Assembly: GCA_029931535.1 (NCBI GenBank)
Contig: JAQPZY010001490.1
Span: 1,898,501 to 1,962,500 of the forward strand
Direction: 5' to 3'
DNA length: 64,000 bases
Origin: Margaritifera margaritifera
Taxonomy: Eukaryota; Mollusca; Bivalvia; Unionida; Margaritiferidae
Numbering within the stretch: position 1 is the first letter of the stretch; every line of letters starts with the position of its first letter. Shown here piece after piece: positions 1 through 10,792 of this stretch. The position numbers and the translations under genes are program-made. The notes below the pieces were generated by a model, which worked only from the letters and a program-made list of their open reading frames with translations, was not told the origin of the DNA and searched no databases.

Positions 1-106
1 ATATTATTTTATGACAATTTATGACAATTTACAACAAACTCTAATTATTTATGGCAATTTACAACAAACTCTAATTATTTATGGCAATTTACAACAAACT
101 CTAACA
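1..106. repeat. 30-bp tandem repeat
   Basis: About three and a half copies of an AT-rich unit built around 'ggcaatttacaacaaactc' run in from the window edge, so the array probably continues to the left. The copies differ by single substitutions only. No ORF or function is suggested. Confidence 0.85.
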
Positions 107-280
107 ACCTATTCAGAGCACTCTAGATGGATCAGATGTTGGCTGGGCTATGGTAGTCTTTGAGACAGGAGATTGGGAAAGCATCATCCTTTCCAATCGT
201 GAAATTGGGAATAGAACTCAAAGACCACAAAGGTGCAAAGCAAGTACATTACCACAATGCTTTCCATGCCCCTATTATCA

Positions 281-313
281 TTACTACAACTACTACTACT
301 ACTACAGCTACTA
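281..313. repeat. (ACT)n microsatellite
   Basis: A short imperfect trinucleotide run (actactact). The small ORFs crossing it on both strands owe their Thr and Ser runs to the repeat and are not treated as genes. Confidence 0.75.
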
Positions 314-374
314 TTTTTATGACTGTTGATGCTAAATTTATTAATATTTGGTGTTTTTTTCTCAAAACATTTCA

Positions 375-491
375 ATGAAAGATATGCGCATGTGCTCTCC
401 TTTCCTTCAGTGTTGTTCCATCCTTGTGACCAGACATATAAACATCCCGGCCAACTTGGTCAGTGCCAGAAGTTACAGTGCCAGGTCAAAA
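375..491 (+). CDS. Candidate first coding exon, possibly of a mitochondrial protein
   Basis: An ATG at 375 opens 39 codons that run into a good splice donor (AAA|GTGAGT, 492-497). The peptide is rich in Arg, Ser, Ala and Cys and ends in VSARSYSARSK. It lacks acidic residues after residue 3, which is the composition of a mitochondrial targeting presequence. A second weaker donor (AG|GTCAAA after 484) would change the phase from 0 to 2. With the alternative donor the exon is phase-compatible with the open frame at 1878-2187; with the better donor it is not. The polypyrimidine run and CAG just inside (about 395-410) could instead make this an internal exon starting at 411. No family is recognised. 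The exon call rests on donor quality and composition only. Confidence 0.3.
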
Positions 492-1956
492 GTGAGTAGC
501 CACCGGAGTAAGAAAAGTCATTTAGTGAAATATGACTTGCAAATGGTCAGTGCATGGATCAGATTTATTCTTTAAACTTGATTCTGTCTGTGTGTGCTAA
601 AGAACATCTCAATTATAGTGTGAAATAATAAATTTGTAGTGAGTGCTGTTTTTAGACCTTGGTGATGTAAACAAAACATACAGCCACACAGTAAGGATTT
701 GACACAGTTAGAAGTAGATGATCACTCCCTTAGACAAAAAGATTTTAGTGGTACAGAAGTATCTGAAATAACTAATATAGTGCTCTACAGTTAGGACATT
801 TTTTAACATGTTACGCAAAAGAGGGTCTATAGACAACGAGAAATAAGCTGGGAGACTGAAAATCATGAGCAGAAGGGGTGATGATGTACTTTCTTGTCTT
901 GGTCATTGCAATTTTTGACAATTGTAGATGGTCTTCTTTTGCATGACCTGTCCATAGCTTTTAATGGATCTGTCATAGTTCATGTTTCTGAAAGCTCTGT
1001 CGACAAAAGAAAGCAAACTATGATTTCTTCACAAAATTATGTATCACATACTATCATAATTTTTAAAGACATAACTGGAAGTTGGAAACCAGTAGTCAAG
1101 AGTAATTTTTAGTGATGAAACTAAAGTTGTTGTGGGTAAAGATTGAAAAGTTGGGTTTGGAGAAAACCAGATGAAGACTGGCAGCCACAGTGTTTAGGTC
1201 TACAATCACCATTCTAGAATATTTCGGCAATGTTTTAGGGGGTGCATTACCTACATTTGTGTTGAAAAATCGGACTCTAGAGGGTAACATTGACACTGGC
1301 AAGTGTATCAGCCTCAGTGATACAAATTTGTGACCAGTTATTGCATAAGAGTTTCCAAATGGGCAGTGGACCTTTCAGGAACATATTTGACTGGTCGATG
1401 TTTTTAAGAGGGCAAAACTGTGGAAAAATAATAAAATACTGAATCCTTACCCTAGCCATACAGACTCCACACTTCAATATTCTTGAGAATGTATGGGGAA
1501 ACAATTAAATCCAAGCTTGAAAAAAGATTGCATGAAATGAAATCTAGGTCTGATCACGTTCGTATTGTTCTTGACATTAGGGACTCTCAATCAGTCTTAA
1601 CCAAAGGACTTTATACTCACTATCTAAATGATTACAAGGTATAAGAGCCAGTAAATCAGTTACCAAGCATTAGATGTACATGTATTATTTTCTTTCATAT
1701 TTTTGTCAGGAGATTCTCTAGAATAACAATGACATTAGTTCTCCTCCTATGACATCAGCATCAGTAGCTACACGCTTTTGACCTGGTACTACACCTTCTT
1801 TCCATTATCAAACATGTAAATTTTTATCCTTTTATGACAAATCCCAAACTGGTTCCAATTTTAATATCTCCCATCAGATATCTAATTAACTCATTAACCC
1901 TGCATGCCACATTTACGCATCATGACGTGAACTCTGTAAAATCAACATCATTTACA
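492..1956. other. Unassigned AT-rich DNA
   Basis: No repeat family seen elsewhere in the window, no RNA gene and no convincing exon was found. A frame stays open from 1768 into the exon that follows, and a weak AG at 1765-1767 could be an acceptor. A CRE-like TGACGTGA lies at about 1923-1930, 27 bp before the ATG of the next exon. Confidence 0.5.
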
Positions 1957-2187
1957 ATGCACCAAAGCAGGTGGTATTACAGAAAAGGAGAACGATTTAA
2001 TTCTTCAATGATACCAAATAATGTAGACAGCAGAAAAACACGATTTTTTAGACCTGATTTTTATTTAGGCCGAAAATTACCAGTTTCAGAACTTAGTTTA
2101 TATCCAGATTTTAAACTTGTTGGCCTTAGACCTAAAGCAGACTGGTCCGAACTGCACATGGACAGAAGAACCTTTGCAAAAAGTAGG
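1957..2187 (+). CDS. Coding exon of an unidentified gene (77 codons)
   Basis: From ATG 1957 the frame runs 77 codons to a near-perfect splice donor, AGG|GTAAGT, at 2187/2188 in phase 0. The peptide looks like real protein: basic, mixed composition, with segments such as RKTRFFRPDFYLGRKLPVSE and VGLRPKADWSEL, and no low-complexity run. The same frame is open upstream to 1768, so the true 5' boundary is uncertain. It may be a first coding exon starting at 1957 (a CRE-like TGACGTGA sits just upstream), or an internal exon using the AG at 1876-1877 or at 1969-1970. The frame continues past the donor to a Lys-rich end and a stop at 2272-2274, which looks like intron read-through. I do not recognise the family; short basic proteins of mitochondria or of ciliary microtubules have this flavour, but that is a guess. 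Confidence 0.5.
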
Positions 2188-4141
2188 GTAAGTTTGAGAT
2201 TTGGAGTAAAAAGAGGCCTGGACACAAAAATCGTGGGTCCAATATACGCAAAAAATAAGAAAAAGAAAAATTAGTCAAATTTTCATCCTTCTGCACATGC
2301 GCAGGCGAAATAGCCAAATAGAAAACAACGTCTTTTACACACCTAAGTGTCCAGCTAAACGAAAATCTCTTGGAAACAAATGTGTTTGGATGCATTCAGA
2401 AGTAACCCAAAAATGTGTTTTCTCCACCCATTTCAGGAGAAAATGAAAGGAATCTCCAGGGGATGAGTTAATATTAAATTACTTGGAAGGAGAAAGTTAA
2501 TTTTGGCCTGCAGTGAATTCAAACACTTTTCATTGTTTCCTCGTTTACCATCTTGTACATATTTTGGGGTCCACTTATCAAAATGTGAACTTTCCATGCA
2601 AGAGACAGAAGGAAATGCTATCCTGAGAAAATTTATTCCCACCCACCCAGCCCACCCCTCAGATAACACTCCTTCTCTATAAAATATTTCCAAAATGGGT
2701 CTAAGAAGTTTGTCCTCTTTTGATAATTTGAAAAGATAGTTGATGTAAATATCCAGATGTAAATATCCAGACCTTTACATTTTTCGTACACCATATTTTG
2801 AAACGTTTTAATAATTTTTAATTATATATATATATAATTTCTGGAAATAAAGTATGTTGCTTTTTAAGCTGGCAACAAAATTCAAGTTGCAACATAACTA
2901 AGGAATCTGTAAACAGTGCTAAAAAGCAGGTGATTAAATAGACAACCATCAGACTGAAACTCCTTTTATTACCCTGATGATTGTATGGATTAACTGAAGG
3001 TCTTGTCAGTGGGCAGCAATAAAAATCACTGACATTGTCCACAGCTTGTGGTCGTATATTACCATAAACAATGCAGTCAACATCTTCTGCATCATAGTTT
3101 CCCAACTTGTTATCTCAGTTTTACAGAATGCAGATTTCCCCATGATAACCTCAGTGTGAATTTTTCACCATCCAGCAATAAATTATTTTCTAAGATTTTT
3201 TAAAAACTATTATTTGGTACTAAGCTTTAAATTGTGTATATTTTTCATTACAAATCAAAATCGATGTGAAATAACATAAAAGTAATTGCATAATCAGCAG
3301 GCACAAATAATTCACAATAGTATATCTTCACATAGCTCATCTTTTTACATTTCAGGTATTTGAATACATGATTCTGATATTAATGTATTTAAAAATTATT
3401 AAGAGATTATTCACACATTGGTAAAATGTTTTCTCAGTGGAAATTAGATAGCATGATATATTATTTCTTATACATGTACCAATTCCCATATCAGTTATCT
3501 TTTAGCTCACTTTTTCTGTGCATTGGTTTCATTTAAAGAAAACATGAAGATTAAATGGAGTGTACAAAGGATATTTTTGATAAAAATGCTGAAGGAAAAA
3601 TAATATAGTCCAATGTCCATTTCAGAAATGGAAAACGTGGGGCCCAATGGCCCCAACTAGGTCAAAAAGGAGGTCATTTAGCAGGAGAAAAAACAGGTAT
3701 CGCAAATAGCCTTACCTGTTTTTTTATTTACTGAAGAAATTCAAGCACATATCATTATCACAGGCACTGGCAACATGGATTTAACAATTTCTGCAATAAA
3801 TATGAAGTTGTCTTTCAGTATATTCTTTTAATCGGTAGTTGTAGAGTCAGACTACAGCATGGTTTTCTACAATTTCCTTGTCTGCAAAAAAACTATGGCC
3901 GCTGATCAGGAAATGGTTATTTAGTTGACAAGGACAATGTAACAAACTGTGTGATAGTCTGACTGATTAAAAGTATATATTGCTGGAAAAGTGAATATTT
4001 ATTTCAAAAATTAATGAATTCACAACCCGAACACCTGTTATCATTATCAGCCTCCCCAGTCATTAGCGTACCACACTGCAATTTGATGTCATCATGTTCA
4101 GGTAACCATTCCCCTGTAGAATTTATTTGGGACATTTTAGT
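2188..4141. other. Unassigned, probably intronic or intergenic
   Basis: AT-rich sequence with a short (TA)n at about 2823-2836. Open frames on both strands (for example minus 2433-2693 and 2818-3105) lack splice context and have no protein-like composition. A short acceptor/donor-bounded stretch at 3623-3703 was considered and rejected. Confidence 0.5.
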
Positions 4142-4683
4142 TAGGGGTGAAATGATACACCTGTGCCGCGTATTGATACGATTCACGATACACAGCCTAC
4201 GATATGATACATTTATCGATACACATATCAACTTGACGGTCTTTTCATCTTTAGAAGGTCTGTCAGCGGTAGTGTTGTTCTGTTTTATATGTGTTGACAT
4301 TGGTTCTATTTCTAGTATGCAGATTACAGACAGATATAGATTTAGCATCTGTTCATATGCCATTTTCATCCTTGACAAGATAAAAAAAAGTACATCCAGA
4401 AAGACTACATATTAGTTGTTAGTGATTTTAATTCAATCATTTAGGCCATTTGAGGCTATTCCATTTGATCGGATCCAGGACTCATCTTGGTAACCACACC
4501 CTTTGTTTTTGCACCGCATGAATGCTTTTAAAACATCTTATTATCAATTTCATTTCTTCACTCAAATTTGAAAGACATGACAGTGTTATCTTCAAAACTG
4601 AAGAAATAGTGCAATTTCCACCTGCAAGGAAAATCTTAACTAGAGCAAGTCCAGGTGTGGGAGTGGAGATGACTGACAACCAA
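4142..4683 (-). mobile_element. Internally deleted hAT-type transposon with BED-finger remnant
   Basis: The left end 'taggggtgaaatgatacacc' matches the termini of the intact MITE at 45743-45980, which has an 8-bp target duplication. The body is about 540 bp and aligns along its length with 58958-59485, so this is a repeat family. Read on the minus strand, the better copy at 58958 encodes a BED-type zinc-finger remnant. Here the corresponding stretch is more decayed but keeps STHIK and the following PSKDEKTVKLICVSI. The finger coding is followed almost directly by the terminal repeat, so the rest of the transposase is missing: a non-autonomous derivative. The right end was not found. The minus ORF at 4004-4378 covers this remnant but runs past the element end. 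Confidence 0.65.
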
Positions 4684-4959
4684 AATCTATCAGATTGTAC
4701 TTCCTGGAGATGTAACACTGCCCTGGCCACAGGCATTTGTTTCTGATAGTGAAAAGGAAAACTGTTCACAATGCCCACTCCCCTTCTATACAGAATTAAC
4801 AAAGTAACACAAGGTGACAAACCTGTATGGTTTTAAATCTGCCTCCTTGCTGATTCTGTACTAATTTTATTTATTCTGTTGGCACATTTAGTCACTGATT
4901 ACCTATATCAACGTAAAAGGAAACCTTCCAAACTTGTTCTCCATGTATGACTTTAGTAA
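4684..4959. other. Unassigned
   Basis: This may contain the missing right end of the hAT element to the left. No terminal repeat could be identified. The minus ORF 4482-4820 crosses the boundary and does not resemble a protein. Confidence 0.4.
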
Positions 4960-5259
4960 TTTACAGATCATTTAACAACCGTCTTGAGCAAAGTTTCTCT
5001 ATTGCTTTGTCTCTACCTGGATCGAGTTTGGATGCCACTTCTTCGGGTGTGTCATGCAGTGAATAAGCTGCAGTCAATTCTGATTGGTGATTATTGTTTA
5101 CCCTGGACTGCAATAAACAATAGCCACCAATCAGAATTTAATGGAACATATGTCACTGAGTGACACACCAGAAGTGTAGCCTTTAAATTCAATCCATATA
5201 GACAAGATACAAAGCAACAGAGAAACTTTGCATAAAAGTGGTTATTAAATGATCAGTAA
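4960..5259. mobile_element. 300-bp fold-back (inverted-repeat) element
   Basis: Two arms of about 140 bp (4960-5100 and 5112-5259) are reverse complements with scattered mismatches around an 11-bp spacer (ccctggactgc). Examples are 'ttacagatcattta' at the left end against 'taaatgatcagtaa' at the right, and 'ttctgattggtg' against 'caccaatcagaa' near the centre. The structure fits a MITE or fold-back element. No coding capacity and no other copy were seen in the window, and the target duplication is unclear. Confidence 0.8.
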
Positions 5260-5518
5260 AGGAGTTCAATCATAAATGGGGAACAAGCTTGGAAAGTCTC
5301 CTTTACATTGATATACATTATCAATGGCTGAACATGCTGATGGAATAAAATAATTAGCGTGTAATCGGCGAAGGGGAGGGGGACACATTTCGAACCACGT
5401 AACCTTGTGTTAATTTGTAAAAGGTGTGTGGGTGTTTTCAAATTTTTTTTTTCTTTTTTACTGACAAACATTAGTGCCTGTGCCTGCAACAGACATCTCA
5501 GATAAATTCTCAGTTTAT

Positions 5519-5735
5519 CTGGGGGGGGAGCTGGGATTTTTTGGAGAAAAAAATATCAGTCCCCCAGATAGCTTGAGAAAAATATTCTTACTCTGATTTG
5601 GAGGGAAAAAAAGAACTAATTATATACCCTATATTAGTTGGAACAATTATCTTGAGGTAAAAAAATAAATACAATATCCTGGTTTTAAAGAAAATCCTAA
5701 GCCAACCCCCCCCCCACCCCCCCCCCCCCCCCAGC
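5519..5735 (+). mobile_element. Decayed copy of a ~240-bp MITE family (with 35261, 40249, 42845)
   Basis: The interior shares the order of blocks with the better copies: 'cccagatagcttgagaaa', a 'ctctgatttg' block, an 'aactaattatata' block and 'aaagaaaatcc'. The diagnostic ends (ggccgaccatttaatt) are lost here; long G and C runs stand in the terminal positions. Confidence 0.55.
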
Positions 5736-6290
5736 AATTAAATTGTCAATCTCAAACATACCATTGTGAAATGTATCATATTACCTTATATACATGTATG
5801 ATTATTCCACTGATTGGAGGTGTATAGCTTTACATGTCAAGCCTTACAATTTACAGTTTGATAGCAACTTTTATTAGATGTGGGAAAAGTATATTCTGTC
5901 AGAGATGTGTATAAACATATATAGTGAAAAGAAGCTGATTTTGTTGTTAATGATAAATTGATTACATTGTCAGGAAAATGTACTGGCTGTTCAGAGAATG
6001 TCACAAGCAATGGAGGATGGTATTTGGAGAGCAGCCCATCATAGTTGCTAGGTCATTCAGGAGAGAAAAACTAATTTCATATTGTGTGTATTATTATTAT
6101 TATCATTTTCATTATTACAATGTTTAATGTCATTTTTAGTCACATGACCAAAATATCCCAAACAAAACTGCCCGAACAAATGTTCCAGAATTAAGACAAG
6201 GGAGCTGACTGGTGCAGTATAAAACCAGCCTCTTACTTTAAACATTGTTGTGAAGTGGTAGGACATATTCATGACTGATTCGGTTGCTAG

Positions 6291-6533
6291 AATGGAAAAG
6301 GCGGGATACAAAAACCTTGTTACATGTAGTTCAGTGGGTCCCATTAATCCACAGAATTCCAGTTTTGGATCATCACAGCCATCCTTGCCACCAACATCAT
6401 GGACATCCTTGCCACCAACATCACTTCCGACATCGTATGTTTATGCCATGCATCCGACAAACTCTATGATGGGGCATCATTACCATCCAGTCCACATGTC
6501 AAGAATGCTTTCACATAACCGCATTACTGCCAT
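6291..6533 (+). CDS. Candidate internal exon, Ser/Pro/Thr-rich protein
   Basis: An open frame of about 80 codons (also open from 6262) ends at a strong donor, CCAT|GTGAGT (6533/6534), in phase 2. An acceptor 'gattcggttgctag' at 6290 with a possible branch point (ctgat) would start the exon at 6291; a weaker TAG ends at 6261. The peptide is rich in Ser, Pro, Thr, Met and His (NPQNSSFGSSQPSLPPTSW; HPTNSMMGHHYHPVHMSRM) and contains a 21-bp internal duplication giving a repeated SLPPTS. This is the style of a disordered region in a transcriptional regulator. Its phase fits the exon at 19781 (AT+A) and also a second reading of the exon at 9158 (AT+T, which ends at a TGA). Family not recognised. 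Confidence 0.4.
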
Positions 6534-6591
6534 GTGAGTAGTGGAAAAGTGTGTAACTTGGTGTAGCAAGTATGTGTAAATAGCTTATGTA

Positions 6592-6804
6592 CTACGTATA
6601 CTCGCTTATCAGTCAGATCAAGCTGAAATGCACAGACCCAGATCTGTTGCATAATGCACCAGCAGATCTGGGTACATGCAGTTTGTTTGGGGTAATCAGC
6701 AGAACAAGAAACATATACACTGATCTGCTAGCGCATTATGTGAAAGCAGATCAGGGTCTATGTTGTTTGCAGTTAGACTTGACTCATAAGCAAGTATAGA
6801 CAGT
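6592..6804 (+). mobile_element. Compound double-hairpin MITE, copy 1 (A-B)
   Basis: The element has outer inverted ends 'tatactcgcttat..gt' / 'ac..cataagcaagtata' and two internal hairpins. Hairpin A is built from agacccagatctg / cagatctgggta, and hairpin B from cactgatctgc / gcagatcagggtct, joined by 'gcagtttgtttgg...agaacaagaaaca'. The copies at 10116, 13361, 17492, 25759, 38708, 46536, 50129 and 62884 share this plan. No ORF. Confidence 0.85.
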
Positions 6805-7585
6805 AATTGCGCATCAATAACAAATATCTTGGGTAGGGATGAGATATGTAGCAATGATAGCTTTGGAATGTTGTGTAATCATTTCAAAACAAGAATTTAA
6901 TTGTGAAAATGCCTCTTCATTTTACAGGATTTATTGCAGCTCTTCATTCTATGTATTTCAAGACAAGTCTTAACACTGGTCCCTCATTGTAAAGCACTTT
7001 GTTATAGTACAGACCCTGATATAACACAGGTATGGTCATGGATACATACCTTATTATAAAGTGACCTCATGTTATAGCATTGTCAACTTTCGTGGCTTCC
7101 ATTAACAGTGTTATAGTGAGGACGAATGTTGTTCATAGTTCAGATTTAAAATATGGTCTATCTACATTTATAAAGTTGATGGTGGCATTTTTGTCATTAA
7201 ATATACTTTCCCAACTTAATTTTCAAAGTATAAGATTGTCACTTTTTCTGCCATTGATAAAATTTGGATGTGTGTATGTATGTATTGTATGTATGTATGT
7301 ATCCTTTTAGACTACAGAATAAAAGTTTTGGCAAATGCCTTGGTATTGTTTGAAAACACTTCATACAGTTTTAAAGTGCGTATACATTTTTGTTTCTTTA
7401 CTAGAAACTGTCTCTGCCACATTTGTAAGATCTTATTTCAAAATTGGCTTGCCCTAATTTACATAGTACAATTTATTGTTTATTTTTTTGAAATTATGTA
7501 ACAGTAAAAACCTCAGTAATTTCAAACATTAATTGCTGGAATACTAGATCACTCAGATGACTTGTTCAAAGAGTCTGTTCTTTTT
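6805..7585. other. Unassigned
   Basis: AT-rich with a short (GTAT)n at about 7266-7302. A good acceptor (cttcattttacag, ending about 6928) precedes a short frame (DLLQLFILCISRQV in one frame), but no good donor follows. The ORFs at 7080-7501 are low-complexity. Confidence 0.4.
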
Positions 7586-7725
7586 TGAGATTGATTTGAT
7601 TTTGATTTGGTGCTGTATGGCACAGCAATACAAGTAGGTTATTTAGTGCTAAGGCAATCAGAGTAAAGTGCCTTGCCCAAGGACACACTACGGTAGCATA
7701 CCCAGGCTGGTTTTTGAGATTGTAC
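7586..7725 (-). mobile_element. SINE with 'tgggcaaggcacttt' central domain
   Basis: Read on the minus strand, this carries 'cagcctgggtatgc', then 'tccttgggcaaggcacttt', then a tail 'tgctgtgccatacagcacc' and AAATC-type simple repeats. The copy at 34762-34925 has the same order and a clear tRNA-like box B ahead of it. A conserved GGGCAAGGCACTTT-like core is known from widely distributed animal SINEs (the MetaSINE superfamily is my tentative placement). Confidence 0.6.
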
Positions 7726-8558
7726 ATGCACATAAAATCGCATCAGGACCGGTAGATTTTTACATTGGGTAAGTAATTCTTCAAAAGCCATTTTTTTGGG
7801 CCTGTTTGTGAGCTTTTCTTGGAGCACTGGTTTGTAGCTACTTCATTCATGTTGTAAAAGTGTGTGTGATGGAAATGAAATTAAGTTCATGGTATCAATC
7901 TGATATGGGGAAATACATGTATGGTATATAAATGTGAACACCGTTTTAGATATGCATTTTTTAAAAACATAATATCACTCTGACAGTTAACATGTTTATA
8001 AAACAAACAGAGCTGAATGCATCAATAGATGAATTGTCATTTTGCCTGCCCTTACAAACAATGTTGCTTTTATGCTTTGAAGAGGTCCAAAGGTTAGAGG
8101 TCATTCAGAGTAAAACAGTCTCCATTTAGAAGGAATTTTGACATTTACATGCAGAAATAATGCAGATTTTAGGTATATTATATAAAAGTTTACACCTACT
8201 GTAAATTGAGACCTAATTCTTGTATTTTTGTGCCTAAATAATTTTTGTGATGAGTCTGAAATAATACCTTACTGAGCACAACATTATTCTACCTCGATTG
8301 ACTTATGCAAAGGGACATCATTTGTATCGACCTTTGTAGAAATGTTGATTGGTCTATTAACAACTTATTGTCATAAAGGAAAATAAGGTGATCAGAGTAC
8401 ACAAGTATCAAATGAATCATATAGCATTACAATCATAAAAATTGATCCGAGAGATTACTATCACTGCTGTTTTGGTGTGCTAGCCCTTTAAAAAAAAAAA
8501 AAAAACTTTTCTTTCCTTTTCCAGGATTGATCTTCATTTGATTTTAATGCCATATATA

Positions 8559-8713
8559 CAGGGCCGGATTAAGGTTATGTGGGGCTTCAAGCTGATAGGA
8601 TGGAAGAGCCTAAGTTTGTATTATATATTGGAATAAAGGGCCTCAAGGAGGGCCTACAAAATTTGAGGGCCTAAAGCCTTATTACCGGTAGTCTTCGGGT
8701 TAATCCGGCCCAG
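8559..8713. mobile_element. hAT-type MITE with 'cagggccggatt' ends
   Basis: This is a 155-bp element with ends cagggccggattaa / ttaatccggcccag. The flanking octamers catatata (8551-8558) and cctatata (8714-8721) match at 7 of 8 positions, the 8-bp target duplication expected of hAT. The interior contains complementary 'aagggcctc' / 'gagggccta' blocks and no ORF. A related element is at 59486-59657. Confidence 0.8.
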
Positions 8714-9157
8714 CCTATATATCTCATTGTTTGAACTTGCTGATTGCACTGCAAACAAATGATGAATACTCTATTGCTGCAAAGCTTGTGATTGCATTCT
8801 TCATTACTAATACAAGCTTATAGAAAACTGACTGGTCTTTATTTCTCTGTATGAATCACCAATGAGGGAATGCATTCAAGCGTGAACCATTTTGATCATG
8901 AAAAAATGTAAAGTTGAACTGGTTTTTACATAAAAGCTATGTAATTAATAATGGACTGCATATGGGCACAAAATTGTGCATCCAGTCAGACTGTAAACTG
9001 GCCATTATGGATGCATTTTAAGTATTGATTGGGCAAAATAACGCATCTTGTTGGAGTGAAAAAGCATCTGAGATATGGACATGCAGCCTAATGCCACCCC
9101 TGTGACCATGCTGTGCCATATCTTTTTTAACTTATTCATTCTTACAAGTTTTACTAG

Positions 9158-9281
9158 TGAGCCATCATCATCAGGTGAGAGAAACGACTGTCAGAAATCA
9201 GTACCATCAGGTGTCTGCAACATGGGAAGCTGAGCAGCTGTGGCTTAAATATTTTAAAGCACACGAGAGAGGAAGACAAAG
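9158..9281 (+). CDS. Penultimate coding exon of an unidentified gene
   Basis: A pyrimidine-rich acceptor (attcttacaagttttactag, ending 9157) and a donor CAAAG|GTATTT bound 124 bp. One frame is open throughout: entering with two bases, 40 codons, then leaving AG that joins the next exon's T. The peptide is convincing (SATWEAEQLWLKYFKAHERG). A second frame is open only to a TGA at about 9231 and would be an alternative terminal exon after the 6291-6533 exon. I prefer the first frame because it continues for another 28 codons in the next exon. No family recognised. Confidence 0.5.
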
Positions 9282-9416
9282 GTATTTTTTGCATTGTTAA
9301 TGCAATTTTTTTTCTTTGCTTCAGCTGTCTTTTATATTAAGTTGTCTTCGGTCCCTTGTAAACTTACAAACTTTGTTCATCCTAACTAGGCCTTTCTGTT
9401 TTTGATTTTTTCATAG

Positions 9417-9504
9417 TTCATGCAGACTTTTTTACTGGAAGGTTATGAACAAAACAGCCAAAGCTTCAGTAGATGATTTGAAAAAGACATTGGCAGAATT
9501 CTGA
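9417..9504 (+). CDS. Terminal coding exon of the same unidentified gene
   Basis: A strong acceptor (cctttctgtttttgattttttcatag) ends at 9416. Joined in phase to the 9281 donor, the frame reads 28 codons, charged and helical in character, ending NKTAKASVDDLKKTLAEF and TGA at 9502-9504. The other two frames close at once or give implausible peptide. The intron of 135 bp is short but acceptable. A polyadenylation signal follows 320 bp downstream. Upstream exons of this gene are not certain: the 1957-2187 exon is a candidate but at least one connecting exon would be needed. Confidence 0.5.
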
Positions 9505-9860
9505 ATTTAAAGAGTAAGGAAACAATTATACTGGTCAGGTAGATAAATTTATTTGGATCTTGATAGATTCCAAGCAAAGTTATTAATGTTCATTATTTTT
9601 GTGTATTACAAAAGTGCTTTTGATAGTATTAAGAAGTTAGAACATAATTTGATAAAATGTATTTGAAATGTATTTGCTGTCATCTATTAGCAGTAGGAGG
9701 ATGTGAGTTGTGTAATACATTATAGAAATTTTAAACTTTACTAATACTATATGCAAGTTTACCTTGGACTCGTAAAATGCTAAATTTGTTTGTTCTTTTT
9801 CTTTTTCTTTTTCTTAATGAAAAACTGAATAAAATTTCAAACAACTAAGAGGTATTGTGA
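9505..9860 (+). other. Probable 3' UTR and polyadenylation signal
   Basis: AT-rich sequence after the TGA at 9504. A canonical AATAAA stands at 9828-9833, followed by a GT-rich stretch (gaggtattgtgattg), as expected for a cleavage site near 9850. Confidence 0.45.
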
Positions 9861-10115
9861 TTGCTTCTTTAATAACTTAATGGTAATGTGTCAGTATACA
9901 CTTGGCTGCAAATAGAAAACAGTCAAATCAGAATATGCTAACAAATCTAGTCATTACTGTTCAGTTTCCCATGGATTGTTGTATGCTTCCTGGGACAACA
10001 TAAATTGGCTACATTTCCATCATAAAGAGCTATCAGAAAAATTCAGTCACCATGGGCTAAAGTGCGTCACATGGTTTTAAAAAAAGCATCCACTTTCTTA
10101 TCAACTTTTAACATC

Positions 10116-10334
10116 TACCGTATATACTCACTTATAAGTTGAGTCCAACTGCAAATTGCACAGACTCGTATCTACCGTCGCTTAATGTGCCAGCAGATCT
10201 GGGTCTGTGTGTTTTTTAGGAGATATTAATAGAACAAACAACATAGACCCTGATCTGCCAGAGCATTTTGCAACGTTAGATCAGGGTCTGTGATGTTTGC
10301 AGTTGGACTAGACTTATAAGCGAGTATAGACAGT
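10116..10334 (+). mobile_element. Compound double-hairpin MITE, copy 2 (A-B)
   Basis: One of the best preserved copies: left end 'taccgtatatactcacttat', right end 'cttataagcgagtatagaca', hairpin A with cagatctgggtctgtg and hairpin B with catagaccctgatctg / cagatcagggtctgtg. The ends are complementary over about 35 bp including the 'gtccaactgcaa' block. Confidence 0.9.
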
Positions 10335-10593
10335 AATTGGCCAAGTTTTTCAGTTCTGTATACTTTCAGCTAGGGGTAACAAAAGTTTTAGTGATTAATG
10401 CACTTGTGCTTAAGAATGCATTATTGATCATGGCTACTGTAGGTAAATGTGGCCTAAATTTTAAACTTTTTTGGCTCAATATCAAAGGTAAATCCTACAC
10501 AGTTTTGCCTCATATTTTGACACCTATTATGGCTTCATAACTTGAAAAGAGAGAGGTCAGCCATAAATAGATGTATCAGCATTGCCTACATTG

Positions 10594-10736
10594 AATGAAC
10601 AAATGTAACAATTAAAAGGCAAATGAAACAAATGTAACCATTAAAGGCAAATGAACAAATGTAAACATTAAAAGGCAAATGAAACAAATGTAACCATTAA
10701 AAGGCAAATGAACAAATGTAACCATTAAAAGGCAAT
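10594..10736. repeat. ~28-bp tandem repeat
   Basis: Five copies of a unit containing 'aacaaatgtaaccattaaaa' and 'ggcaaatga', differing by one or two bases. Non-coding. Confidence 0.85.
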
Positions 10737-10792
10737 TTAAGTTTGACTAAGCTGCAGTCACTTTTTATTCATTGTCATAATATACATTTTTT

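Noticed and set aside
3623..3703. Acceptor/donor-bounded frame reading KWKTWGPMAPTRSKRRSFSR
   Set aside because: The peptide is repetitive and basic, the sequence (gggcccaatggcccc) resembles dispersed-repeat text, and no neighbouring exon fits.
4482..4820. 112-codon minus-strand ORF
   Set aside because: It crosses the end of a repeated hAT fragment, shows no domain, and the paralogous copy at 59 kb does not keep the frame.
5700..5733. Long C-run as a regulatory G-quadruplex
   Set aside because: The run lies at the position of a MITE terminus and is more simply a homopolymer expansion; its length may also be unreliable.
10337..10540. 67-codon ORF after the MITE
   Set aside because: AT-driven hydrophobic composition, no splice sites, and it starts in the MITE edge.
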